DNA from: Tritrichomonas foetus
Taxonomy: Eukaryota > Parabasalia > Tritrichomonadida > Tritrichomonadidae
NCBI GenBank assembly: GCA_001839685.1
Contig: MLAK01001393.1
Span: forward strand, 34,974 to 98,973
Reading direction: 5' to 3'
DNA: 64,000 bases
Translations under genes and position numbers: made by a program
Shown: positions 38,073 through 47,896 of the stretch, piece by piece
How the letters are laid out: each line of letters starts with the position of its first letter
Numbering within the stretch: the stretch's first letter is position 1
Notes under the pieces: model-generated
Database searches by the model: none
Told to the model about the DNA's origin: nothing
The model's input: only the letters and a program-made list of their open reading frames with translations

Positions 38073-38360
38073 ATACATTTTTTGTTGTTTAATAAATTAT
38101 AGATTGATAATTATATATATATTTCTTATCTTATTTTTTTAATCATATAAAATGGAGAAAATAAATGTAAATATCGAGATATCAAAATATTTATTTCCTC
38201 TTTCGGTTTTATTCATCATATTTTCCTGTGATTGTATCCAGATTATATCTCAATTGTATAGCATTATAACGTAAAATTGTCTTTTTTTTCAAGAAAAATT
38301 AGTAAATAATTAGTTTTATGATAAATTTTATCCAAACTCAAAATATAGCATGTCCGGTCT

Positions 38361-39509
38361 TCACTGTTTCTTTGGCTCCTCATCCTTCTTTGTGTCACCA
38401 ATGTCACCAAACTCAGAAAGGATCGACTGTAGAGCATCTGGTGAGTCTATTAAACTATTAATATCTTCCTCTAATTTTTTGTCTATTTCACTTTCCTTCT
38501 TCTTCTCTTCTTTACTTTCATCTTTCTTCTCTTCCTTCCCTTTCTCATTCTGAGGCTCATCATCATCATCATCAACATTAATTTCATTTGAAAGCCTCAA
38601 TGCTTCTTCGAAGTCTGGATCAACTTCTTCATTGTTGTTGTTGTTAGTAGCTCCATCGTCATCATGCGTTTCAAGAGATGCTCTGATCGCTTCCAGTAAT
38701 TCTGGGTCATCTAAGCCGATTTCATCAACGGCAGGTGCGTTTGCCGCATTTGGCTGGTCATTTCCGTCTTCCAGCATTCTTCTCGATTCTTCGATGGCAG
38801 CCAGCAAATCGGGATCGACGATTTCGTTCTCGTCTGCAATGCCAGCTTCTTGCCGGGACATTGCAAGGACCCTCTGCATCTCATCGTCGTTGAAGTTGAA
38901 GTCGTCGGCCGATGCCGGTGGCATCTGCGCATTGAAGTTCGACATGTAGGCATTCATTACTGCGTCCGATAAAACTGCCGTGCCGATTGGGATTTCGCTG
39001 AAGTATGATTTGTTTCCTAATTTCTCGACAAATAATTTCAATGTATCTTTGTTGATTTCGTCGTTTCCGAAGCAGATAATGTCGATGCATGCTCCGTCTC
39101 TGTTTGCGATAGCGGCGAGGGTTTCTGCTTTCTCGTTAGTCAATTCGTGCTGGGATGCTAATAAAATAATTAATTTGCGGTTGGGAACTTCCTTTGGCCG
39201 ATGTTTGAGAGCGAAAAGACCGCATCGAATTGCTTTCTCCAATTGGACTTTCCCGCCACATCGAACAGTATCGAGATTCATTCTAATTTTTCTGAGGTCT
39301 TGGCTGAGGGAGGTGTTAATTCCGAAGTCAAAATCTGAAAGTGTACCGAATCCAAAAACTGATTCTTTATTACCTCTGAGAAAATATCGAGAAAATACTT
39401 CGACTGTGTTCTTCTGGGCTTCAATTCTAGTCGGAATGAAGTCGCCGTTGATCGAGGAAAAAGAGTTGTCTATAAGGACTATGGCAGCCTGGCAATCACT
39501 TGCAGCCAT
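38361..39509 (-). CDS. RPN10: 26S proteasome ubiquitin receptor RPN10 (S5a/PSMD4)
   Basis: The 382-residue protein begins with the RPN10 von Willebrand A domain (about 1-190), with QAAIVLIDNSFSSINGDFIP, TRIEAQKNTVEVFSRYFLRG and a loop at GGKVQLEKAIRCGLFALKHR. Four ubiquitin-interacting-motif-like helices follow: DEMQRVLAMSRQEA, DPDLLAAIEESRRM, DPELLEAIRASLET and DPDFEEALRLSNEI. Yeast Rpn10 has one UIM and human S5a two. The C-terminus is an acidic/Lys low-complexity stretch that raises shadow frames in other reading frames. RPN10 docks in the 19S regulatory particle and captures polyubiquitin. Upstream, reading leftwards, is GGTCACTTTT (about 39528-39537), a word shared with other starts here. 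Confidence 0.95.
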   Translation of the reverse strand: MAASDCQAAIVLIDNSFSSINGDFIPTRIEAQKNTVEVFSRYFLRGNKESVFGFGTLSDFDFGINTSLSQDLRKIRMNLDTVRCGGKVQLEKAIRCGLFALKHRPKEVPNRKLIILLASQHELTNEKAETLAAIANRDGACIDIICFGNDEINKDTLKLFVEKLGNKSYFSEIPIGTAVLSDAVMNAYMSNFNAQMPPASADDFNFNDDEMQRVLAMSRQEAGIADENEIVDPDLLAAIEESRRMLEDGNDQPNAANAPAVDEIGLDDPELLEAIRASLETHDDDGATNNNNNEEVDPDFEEALRLSNEINVDDDDDEPQNEKGKEEKKDESKEEKKKESEIDKKLEEDINSLIDSPDALQSILSEFGDIGDTKKDEEPKKQ

Positions 39510-40098
39510 TTATAATGTCAGATATTTAAAAGTGACCAACTATAGATTAAACGTTCGTTCGGAAAAATTTTGAAAATTTTATCATATCGAATCGCTAAAA
39601 GAATAAAACTTTCATTTTCTTTCCGAGATGGAAAGACGACATTAAAGGAGAATGATTGAAAGAATATTTTGAGAGTAAAAACATATACGTATTAAACTAA
39701 AAGAAAATATTCGGATATTTAATTGACGTAATTGTTAGATGGGTGAGGTGATAATTATTTAAAATTAATTATATAATCTAATTATCGAGTTTTTTGGTAT
39801 TAAAAAAACTGTTTATAATGGTAGATGTACCATAAAAGAAAAGGATTGTATACGTTTAAAATATTTCTCATTCAAATATGTGATAAACAAATTATTTCAA
39901 TGAAATAATTTCGCTTGAAGTTTTCCAGATCAATGACTGTGATTTGGAAATAAAATTAAGTCTAAAAGAAAAAAAAAAGTATATGACTGCATGTATGTTG
40001 TATTTAAGACCAATTTATTAATGTATGTTTTTGTATGTTTCGATTTATATTCGAGTCATAGTTTTTAACTTTATATAAAATTCATAAAAAGTGCTTTC
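39510..40098. other. Intergenic region upstream of RPN10
   Basis: About 590 bases, A/T-rich, between the RPN10 start and the SPT6 stop. Contains the RPN10 promoter region. No other feature seen. Confidence 0.4.
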
Positions 40099-43000
40099 TT
40101 ATGGATATCGCTTAATAATACCGTATGTGTTAACAGCTTGTGTTTCTCTTTCTTCTCTTTCTTTTCTCTTTTCTTCTTCGGCGTCTGTGAGAAGTCTTTG
40201 TAAGCTATAAGCCTTACGCTCTTCTTCAGTTGGTGGCTTGCATCCTAATTCTTTCCAATGATTAATTGCTTTATCAATTGAATCATAGGAGCAGTGTCTA
40301 AATCTAAATTCGAAAGGTGTAAGTCTCATTGGCTCAACAAAAAGTTGATTCTTTCCAAGCCATAAGAAAACTATACAGCTTCTGAATGTAGGATCAATTG
40401 TGAGTCTGTAAGGAATAAGTCTTGGATTTGTTTTTCTTTCAAATATAATTGCATTTTCTGCTTTTTCTCGATCTATTTCCCATTTTCTATGTTGAACAGC
40501 TTTATCAAGTTTTTCTTTAATTGGTGAGATAAAGTTCCATTGAATATCTTCAAGATCTTCGAAAATATTGGCTTCAATAGATAATTGTGAGCCTAGAGTT
40601 AAATCATGTTCACCTTTCTTTCCTCTTTCAACAATTTCATAAATTCCATAATTTGGTCCAGGGAACTTAATCATTAACGTAAGACGATCATTTCCTTTAG
40701 TTGATGGTCTAAATAAGTATTCTCCCATTTCTTTACTCATTATTTCAGCTTCAGCTTGATCTGGTGTTAAGTTTTGGAAGTGAGAATCATCGATAAATCT
40801 AGCAGAATATCTATGTGGTTTATTCTTTTCTTCTTCACGCTTCCTTCTTTGTGCTTCTCTTTCACCCTCAACATCAAAGTTAGTATCCAAATAACGATTG
40901 TTATCGAATTGCTTCATTGAATCAATATCTGCTGGATTGAATGATACAATCAATTTCATGATGGATTTATCAATGCCCAAAATAGCACCTCTGAATACTC
41001 TTTGTTTGATTTCTGTTTGGTTAAAATCAATAAATGCTGTATCTTGGCCAGTTGCAATACCATCAATGTCGGCAGTCAGGCTACGTGCAAGATAGATATT
41101 ATCTGGAAGAGTACGAAGGATTCTAAATTCAGAAATTGATGATTCTTTAATTGATGGATCATTAACTAAAGTATCAAAGAGTTCATGACTTGTCATTGGA
41201 GTATAATAGTTGAACGATGTTGATGCTTTTCTAATGATTGAATCAGAAACTTTCTTAAAACTCTTCAGTGATGGATGAACTGTGAAATAAGGTTCAGCAT
41301 TACTTAGTTCTCTAATAGGTCGTTCACCTGGAATGATAAATCGGTATGACTCAAATGGCCCAATTGATAATTCATTAGCGATAAACTTAAGTAATGAGAT
41401 TCCAGTAGTCCTGTTTTCAAGGCTGAGATAGTCAGAACTTACAAATGAATCAATTTCATTTTCATCGATTGTTATGTGATTGCTAAAGAATGTTAAGAGT
41501 TTATTTTCATCAATAGATGCATCTGGGGCATAAGTGTGACCATTATTTTCTGTACGAGAGAAATATCTAACAAGGTCAGCAGCAATTCTATAATGATCTG
41601 GGTGAATTAATGTTCCATTTAGTAATTTTCTACCATCTTTTGATGCTGTATCATAATGTCTTTCGTCATCAGAATCATCACTATCATCATTTTTGTATTT
41701 CTTTTCGAATTTCGCAGGGAATCTTAAGAAGGCTATAGCATTCATACTTAAGTTTGCTTGGTTATCCAAACAATCATAAATGAATTTTTCACGAGCATTA
41801 ATTGGACCCTTTGAAATGAATTCATTTAAGACAAAGTTTGCATAATTTGGACCAAATCCTGGGATGAATTGAAGTGGTCCACGATGATGCTTAGAATTAA
41901 GTTTAGTAACATCAATACCACCAACAGCAACAGCTTTAATACAAGCGAGTTCACAAGCTTCATAAATAGGACCTCCTTCTTTTCCATCTTCAATAAATTT
42001 GCTCTGGAATCTATGAAGTGGTAAATTGACCAAATAGTTATGTTGTTGTGTGCAGAGACGAGTTAATTCAGAAAGTGGATTCTGAACACGGCGTGCTGTT
42101 GATGCAGCAATTAGAACAACATCACTAATTTCAACTTGTTGTGAAAGATCTCTTCTTTCGGCATCTGCACAAGGTGAACGTGCATAGATTAAAGCAGCAT
42201 CAGAAGGAGCGAAAATAATGTTTGTTGTCTTGATACCGGAAAGTCCCATAATTGCTTCAGCAGTTGTATATAAATCTCTAGATCGAACACAAGTTGCACA
42301 AATTGTTATAACATCAGGATTATATAATTTCATGGTTTGTAAAATAGCTTTCTTTCCATCATATTCAGCTCTTTCAGAAACAGTTAGATTGTGCTTCAAT
42401 TGAGGTTGTTGTCCTTTCTTTGTATTATTATTTTCTTCTTTAAGATCAGCTTGAATTGCCGTGCGAACATTGTTGGAATTCCTGAGAATGTAAGAATTCA
42501 CTGTATATTGATGTTCGACATTACCATCAGGTTGGACGAAAGCAACGCCAACTTCCTTAGGATAATCTGGATGATAGCAAAGGCTTAATACTTTAACACC
42601 TGAACGTGGATATTGCTTCTTTGTGTATGGTGGCTGTGTTAATTTTGTAAAAAGCTTAGCTTCGACATCATTTTTGACTGATTCTGCAGATTTTGAAAGA
42701 AGTTCTTCATTTGTCTCTTTAACAATTAATGGCCAGATATCTTTGGTAAAAGCCATTTCAATGATTGCCGAACGCATGTCATCCCATTGTGAACCGTATT
42801 GTGATAAATAATATTGTTTCTTAAGTTGTTCAAGGAATCCTTGAATACCATTGGGGTAGTCAATTGAAGCATTTAAGAATCCTTTCTGTTGGGCTTCATC
42901 AATAAACAACCAAGTATCTGTATTATAAAATGAAGAAATCATTTTTTGCTTCAATCTCTTTACAAATCCGTATTTTCCATAAGGAAGCATTGTTGGACTT

Positions 43001-44529
43001 TCTTCACCTCTTTCTGTTGGTGTTGTATTGATTACAATTTGTTCAGCAATTTGTTCACGTAGGAAACCAAGAATGATTGGATTATTTGCAAGTTCTGAAG
43101 CAGCATATCGAATAATATGTTCTTTTAACTTGTTAATCATTTCCTCTTTCATTGCTCTTGATTTTTCTTCTTCATCTTCAATGTTTTGTATCTCTTGAGT
43201 ACATTCAACTTCTTTCTTAATTCTATCAATATATTCTTTACGAAGTTTATCAAATTCATTATCGAAATCAATGTTCATTTCTTCATCATTGTCATTGTCG
43301 AGACCTAAGAATGCGGAAAGTCTAACTTCTGGGTCTTTTACTGGTTCTGGTGGTTCATTTGTACCGCCATTGATGAGTTTGTTAGCAAGTAATTCTGGGC
43401 TAAGTAAAAATTCATCAACTAAAGCACCAAAAAGTTTATGTTGTGGAGTTGGATTATCAATCACTTCATCTTCGTCTTCTTCCATTTTGATGCCTTTTGC
43501 ATTAATGAATCTGATTTTATCGTTGATGTTATGAGCATCAAATTGACTGATTTGTTCTTGAACAAATGCTAAAAGTTCATCATCAGAAATTTTCTTTGTA
43601 TACCAAAGTGTAATTGGTCTTGCAAGTGCTTCGAACTTTTTAATTGTCCACATGCAACGTTTGCATGCTGCTAAAATTGTATAAATATCATCATCATAAA
43701 AAATGCTTTGTCTTCCATCTTCAAGTTCCTTTTTATAAAGGTCGGATTTAAATTTAATGATATATTGCGGAGTTGTTTTGAGTTTCTTTTCTTCTGGATC
43801 AGGAAACATTGCCAACAAGATGTTTTCGATGATTGCCTTATGTGCACGAATTGTTGGATTGTCATCATCTTTATCTTCTTCTTCGTTTCTATCGGCGTCG
43901 CTATCGTCGTCACTATTTCCCTTTTTGTCATCGTCAATATCAATCCTATTTTTGAAATGTTTCTCGAAAATCCAGGCAACTGTATAGTCGATGTATTTTC
44001 TGTCAAATTCACATGAGTAAAATTCTCGTTCAAAATCATCAGAAATTCTTAAATCAGTTGTTTTAACTTTCATGCTGTCATCAACGGCGTCACTTCGTTT
44101 CTTTTCGACAATATTTTGGAATTTGGTCGATGTGACTTTAAACATCTGATATGCATTATCTAAATGCTCTTTATCTAAACGGCTGAGATCGGCTGTTGCA
44201 ATTTCGTGAACAGTTTGTTCCAAAGCTCTGCCGTCTTCGTCGACCACAAATTCGTTGGTTCTGTGAAAAGTGCGATTTTGTTGGGATTTGGAAGAAATTG
44301 GGTTTTTTAAATTGTCATCTTCTAATTCATCGGAGCTTGATTGTTCGATGTCATCGGAATCGGAGATTTTTTTTAAGGAATTTTGGCGCTTATCTTTTAA
44401 TATTCCGTCTTGAAGGAGGTCTTTAAGATCTTCCGAGTCTGATGAATCAGATCTCGAAAATGAAATATTGTTGCGTATGTGTTGAGGTGTTTTACCCGAG
44501 ATTCCTTTACCGCCGCCTGAAGGATGCAT
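40099..44529 (-). CDS. SPT6: Transcription elongation factor SPT6
   Basis: The 1476-residue protein has the SPT6 plan. It has an acidic, Ser-rich N-terminus (DSSDSEDLKDL, DDIEQSSSDELEDD) and a helix-rich core with a helix-turn-helix region. A YqgF-like domain near residues 650-850 includes VDRVGVALCYHPDY-type strands (KVLSLCYHPDYPKEVGVAFV). HhH and DLD segments follow, then an S1-like part and tandem SH2 domains near 1270-1450, with GEYLFRPSTKGNDRLTLMI holding the SH2 arginine. SPT6 is a histone chaperone travelling with Pol II. The start at 44529 (MHPSGGGKG) is the first ATG; the longer frame begins with a TTG four codons earlier. Human SPT6 is about 1726 residues, so this is a shorter form, missing mainly the long C-terminal tail. 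Confidence 0.95.
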   Translation of the reverse strand: MHPSGGGKGISGKTPQHIRNNISFSRSDSSDSEDLKDLLQDGILKDKRQNSLKKISDSDDIEQSSSDELEDDNLKNPISSKSQQNRTFHRTNEFVVDEDGRALEQTVHEIATADLSRLDKEHLDNAYQMFKVTSTKFQNIVEKKRSDAVDDSMKVKTTDLRISDDFEREFYSCEFDRKYIDYTVAWIFEKHFKNRIDIDDDKKGNSDDDSDADRNEEEDKDDDNPTIRAHKAIIENILLAMFPDPEEKKLKTTPQYIIKFKSDLYKKELEDGRQSIFYDDDIYTILAACKRCMWTIKKFEALARPITLWYTKKISDDELLAFVQEQISQFDAHNINDKIRFINAKGIKMEEDEDEVIDNPTPQHKLFGALVDEFLLSPELLANKLINGGTNEPPEPVKDPEVRLSAFLGLDNDNDEEMNIDFDNEFDKLRKEYIDRIKKEVECTQEIQNIEDEEEKSRAMKEEMINKLKEHIIRYAASELANNPIILGFLREQIAEQIVINTTPTERGEESPTMLPYGKYGFVKRLKQKMISSFYNTDTWLFIDEAQQKGFLNASIDYPNGIQGFLEQLKKQYYLSQYGSQWDDMRSAIIEMAFTKDIWPLIVKETNEELLSKSAESVKNDVEAKLFTKLTQPPYTKKQYPRSGVKVLSLCYHPDYPKEVGVAFVQPDGNVEHQYTVNSYILRNSNNVRTAIQADLKEENNNTKKGQQPQLKHNLTVSERAEYDGKKAILQTMKLYNPDVITICATCVRSRDLYTTAEAIMGLSGIKTTNIIFAPSDAALIYARSPCADAERRDLSQQVEISDVVLIAASTARRVQNPLSELTRLCTQQHNYLVNLPLHRFQSKFIEDGKEGGPIYEACELACIKAVAVGGIDVTKLNSKHHRGPLQFIPGFGPNYANFVLNEFISKGPINAREKFIYDCLDNQANLSMNAIAFLRFPAKFEKKYKNDDSDDSDDERHYDTASKDGRKLLNGTLIHPDHYRIAADLVRYFSRTENNGHTYAPDASIDENKLLTFFSNHITIDENEIDSFVSSDYLSLENRTTGISLLKFIANELSIGPFESYRFIIPGERPIRELSNAEPYFTVHPSLKSFKKVSDSIIRKASTSFNYYTPMTSHELFDTLVNDPSIKESSISEFRILRTLPDNIYLARSLTADIDGIATGQDTAFIDFNQTEIKQRVFRGAILGIDKSIMKLIVSFNPADIDSMKQFDNNRYLDTNFDVEGEREAQRRKREEEKNKPHRYSARFIDDSHFQNLTPDQAEAEIMSKEMGEYLFRPSTKGNDRLTLMIKFPGPNYGIYEIVERGKKGEHDLTLGSQLSIEANIFEDLEDIQWNFISPIKEKLDKAVQHRKWEIDREKAENAIIFERKTNPRLIPYRLTIDPTFRSCIVFLWLGKNQLFVEPMRLTPFEFRFRHCSYDSIDKAINHWKELGCKPPTEEERKAYSLQRLLTDAEEEKRKEREERETQAVNTYGIIKRYP

Positions 44530-45184
44530 TTTTATAACCAAACAGACCTCGTTAAAAACACAATTTTGATAATTTTCATCAATGACATAATAACTATTGA
44601 ATAGTTTTATATAAGATAATGTTCTGCCTTTTATTAAAATTTAGCATTGATTAGATCAGGCAATATTTCTTGACTTCTCAAATTGCTATTCTTAATCACG
44701 ACAATTATTATTAAGCTTCTCATACTTCAAAAGTATTTTTCTTATCGATTATATGAATTCCGAGGACAATGGAATTGCATCCAATATATTGCCTTGAAAT
44801 TTACAGTTAATTCTTTGATAAATTACATTTGTATTAAGCAGTGATTCTCAAATGCGCTTCCCATGGTCGTTGATGAGTATTCATCAATATTCAAATTTAT
44901 TTCCAACAATACAAATTAACGTTTTCTTAGTGAAGGTTTGGCTTGTCTAGAATCGGGATTATATCAAAATATTTCACCTTGTTCGAACAAGTTACTGCTG
45001 CATTGGATTTATTTGTCAGATTTCCAGAATTAATTTAGAATAAGGCCAATTTATCTTAATAAAAAAAGCTCATTATCTGTGTTGATATATCTATTTTATT
45101 TTCTTTATGAAAGGTATCTATAAACATTTTTGAAGAGGCAAAAAGAAAATCCGATAATCCGTCCGTTTAGAATTCAAAACTTTG
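44530..45184. other. Intergenic region between divergent SPT6 and P-loop protein genes
   Basis: About 650 bases, A/T-rich; should hold both promoters. No clear shared motif was found apart from A/T runs, and no gene is seen. Confidence 0.4.
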
Positions 45185-46834
45185 ATGATCAATAAACAAC
45201 CCTTGTTTAAAGCAGCAAAGCCTAAAACTAAGAAGAAGTCAAACGCACCAGTTGTATTCCTCCTCAAACTCGAATTTCCAGATAAAACCCCAGTAAAAAT
45301 CGAATTACCAAAAACATTGGATGATTTATACAAAAAAGCAACTCATGTTTTAAACTTACAACGCCCAGCAAAACATGTTTTTGATGAAGAGGGAATTCCA
45401 TTTAATGAAATTGCAGAAATTCCACCAAAAGCTACTTTATATGTTTCCAGTGCCGATATTAAAGCTGAAGAAGATGACGATGAATTGAATTTGTACAGAA
45501 AGAAATCACCAGCTAAGTCACCAGTTAAGAAACTCCCTTTAGTTAAAACAAAGCCACCACCAACAGAACCAGAAAATAAAAAAGATCACAATACAATCGC
45601 TAGCGTTCCATATACAGTGAAAGATAATCTTCGTGATGCTCTTTTATGTTTGTATACATCAATGACGGATGAACAGAAACAAACATTAAATTGTGGTGAT
45701 GCATTATCGACACTCCTTGACGAATATCAATATTATTTAGTTCAGCATGAATTATTCCGTAATTTCATTGGACCTTCAACAGCTGTTTTTGGTACTGACT
45801 TAGGTCAATTGACAAGCGATTGGATTGTTGACCGACTCAAAGAAATAAAAGTTGAGTTCTGCAAATTCACAATTACTGGTCCGCCCCAATCAGGAAAAAC
45901 CACACTCCTTTCACAAGCAGCTTTGATATTTTATCAAAAACTTTTGATCACGAGAGTTGCACAAAAATACTTAATGGTTCCAATTAATTGGAAGATATTA
46001 CAAGGAATTGTGAATGATATTCCAAAACTTTACAATTTCTATATCAAGGTCACATTGTCTGCTTTGAAAGCAGTCAGACTTGATTTAATTCCAATTTTAC
46101 CTACACTTCAAAAATGGTTTGAATCCATCATTGTCATGAAATCCTTTGGTAACTTCCCACCATTAATTCAAGAATATACTAAATTCCCACATCAAAAGGT
46201 AATGGAATACGGTAGGAAGATTCATAATTCTTGGCTTGCCGAAAATAAATTCCATGAATTCCTTTCTCTTATAACAGAAATGCCAACACATATTGCTTCT
46301 GCCTTTGAATTATCTGGAGCAGTATTTATCATGGATCACTTTGATTGCTGTGGATATCAAATCACTAAAGATGGTGAAACATTAGATTTGGGTCATTATG
46401 TGTCATTGTCTATTAGTAACTCACCATTTTTCGTTGCTTCACAAGATGATCATGACTTTTTCAATGTCTTCGAAGTTGAGAAACACAAAACTATTACAAC
46501 CACTGGAATTATTACAGATGTTGAAGAAAAGAGCATTATTATTTCCAATCCAAACATCGAGTTGAAACTTGATATGCTCAAAGGTTGTCCAGGATATTAT
46601 GCTACATATTTCAGATTATGCGACATAATTGATAGATCAAATGATAAAATAGCAATAAAAAGACCAAACCTGACACCATTTAAATCTGTTGTTGATATCA
46701 ATAGACAAGTTGTTGCAAAACAAGAATTGCTTAGATTTTGTTTGATTCTTGAAAGTGCCCAAGATTCAGAAATGTTTGATGCTGGAAAGATGAATCAACT
46801 CATGGTTCAAGACTTTGAGGCACGCGTTCAGTAA
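45185..46834 (+). CDS. P-loop NTPase with doublecortin/ubiquitin-like N-terminus
   Basis: The 549-residue protein has a small beta-grasp-like N-terminal domain (about 20-95): LEFPDKTPVKIELPKTLDDL, then KHVFDEEGIPFNEIAEIPPK and TLYVSSAD. The order resembles a doublecortin-type or ubiquitin-like fold. A Lys/Pro linker follows, then a helix-rich part and a Walker A motif, TGPPQSGKTTLLSQAALIF, at about residues 235-255. The C-terminal 280 residues are helical with no recognised family. The frame begins with TTG one codon before; the ATG at 45185 is used. A microtubule-associated or GTP/ATP-dependent role is possible but not shown. The fold assignments are moderate. Confidence 0.55.
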   Translation: MINKQPLFKAAKPKTKKKSNAPVVFLLKLEFPDKTPVKIELPKTLDDLYKKATHVLNLQRPAKHVFDEEGIPFNEIAEIPPKATLYVSSADIKAEEDDDELNLYRKKSPAKSPVKKLPLVKTKPPPTEPENKKDHNTIASVPYTVKDNLRDALLCLYTSMTDEQKQTLNCGDALSTLLDEYQYYLVQHELFRNFIGPSTAVFGTDLGQLTSDWIVDRLKEIKVEFCKFTITGPPQSGKTTLLSQAALIFYQKLLITRVAQKYLMVPINWKILQGIVNDIPKLYNFYIKVTLSALKAVRLDLIPILPTLQKWFESIIVMKSFGNFPPLIQEYTKFPHQKVMEYGRKIHNSWLAENKFHEFLSLITEMPTHIASAFELSGAVFIMDHFDCCGYQITKDGETLDLGHYVSLSISNSPFFVASQDDHDFFNVFEVEKHKTITTTGIITDVEEKSIIISNPNIELKLDMLKGCPGYYATYFRLCDIIDRSNDKIAIKRPNLTPFKSVVDINRQVVAKQELLRFCLILESAQDSEMFDAGKMNQLMVQDFEARVQ

Positions 46835-47083
46835 TTTTTTTTTTTCGTCTCGTATTTTTCTAAAAAGAATTTTGTGCTATTTCTTTATCATATTCTACTC
46901 CAAATCTTTCATTATAGGCAAATACATTCGCTTTTTAATCATTCTTAGCCATGATATAATCAGAAGAATTTCTAGTAATTTCCAATATCATGTGAATTAC
47001 TTTTTGTTGTTTCTTTAAATTTCTAAATCAATAAAACAAAAAATTGGTAGATAAATTTAGATTTTAAGATGAAAATATTTACT

Positions 47084-47674
47084 TTATAAATGCAAACAGA
47101 TTTCGAATTCAGATGTTTCTTCATTTACAACGAATTTGAGAGCAATATTCTGGAAGGCATATTGAATTTGATCAGGATCAGCTCCATTCTGAATCAGTGA
47201 TCTAATGATAGCTGCAACAATTTTTTCTACTTCTGGAAAATCGCCTGAAGATGCTTTTTCCAAAATTTGTGATTTAAGAGTTTTTATTGGTTGATTCTGT
47301 TGTTGTTGCATGGTATAGCTACTCATGTATTTGCTTTTGCTCTTGCTACGAGAACTCATACTTTTATATCTCGAACTAGCTGCCAAACTCTGGGTTCCTG
47401 GGAGAGTATCATCATGTTTTGGTGGTGGAGGACATGGATAATTTAATTCGTGAAATTTTCGATTGAATCTTGCGAATTCATCATAATGAACGCGTGATTG
47501 ATGCCTGTATTTTGGATTATGAAGATTTCTTGATAATTTATCGTATAATTCTACTCGTTTTGCACTATTTAAATCATCGTACCGATCTGGATCTGCAGTA
47601 GTTGGAACAATAGTATACCTTTCAGAAGGTCTCGTGAGTGTTAAATAGTCATCTGGGTGTTTTGTCGTATTCAT
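47084..47674 (-). CDS. Unknown protein with Ser/Lys- and Gln-rich middle
   Basis: The 196-residue protein has a polar N-terminus with Tyr/Arg/Asp (PSERYTIVPTTADPDRYDD), a stretch of Ser/Arg/Lys (SRYKSMSSRSKSKSK) and Gln (QQQQNQ), then a helical C-terminus (PEVEKIVAAIIRSLIQNGAD, PDQIQYAFQNIALKF). No family is recognised. Codon use and a clean start at 47674 support a real gene. A basic/phosphorylatable linker with an interaction helix is the only structural reading I can offer. Confidence 0.6.
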   Translation of the reverse strand: MNTTKHPDDYLTLTRPSERYTIVPTTADPDRYDDLNSAKRVELYDKLSRNLHNPKYRHQSRVHYDEFARFNRKFHELNYPCPPPPKHDDTLPGTQSLAASSRYKSMSSRSKSKSKYMSSYTMQQQQNQPIKTLKSQILEKASSGDFPEVEKIVAAIIRSLIQNGADPDQIQYAFQNIALKFVVNEETSEFEICLHL

Positions 47675-47896
47675 TAAAAGTATTTTTAAACGTACATTTA
47701 ATCAAAAATCTGTGTTTCAAAAACTTGGTTGTCATCAATGATAATTTTCAATTCGTCTTGAAAGACCAAAAAAACAATCAGAAAAAAAGAAAATAGAAAA
47801 GAAAATGATTAAACAGATTATCAGATTTATGATGGAAATTAAATATTTATGATTAAATTTCCGGTGAACGTATCTAATGAAACCAATAAAATCATT

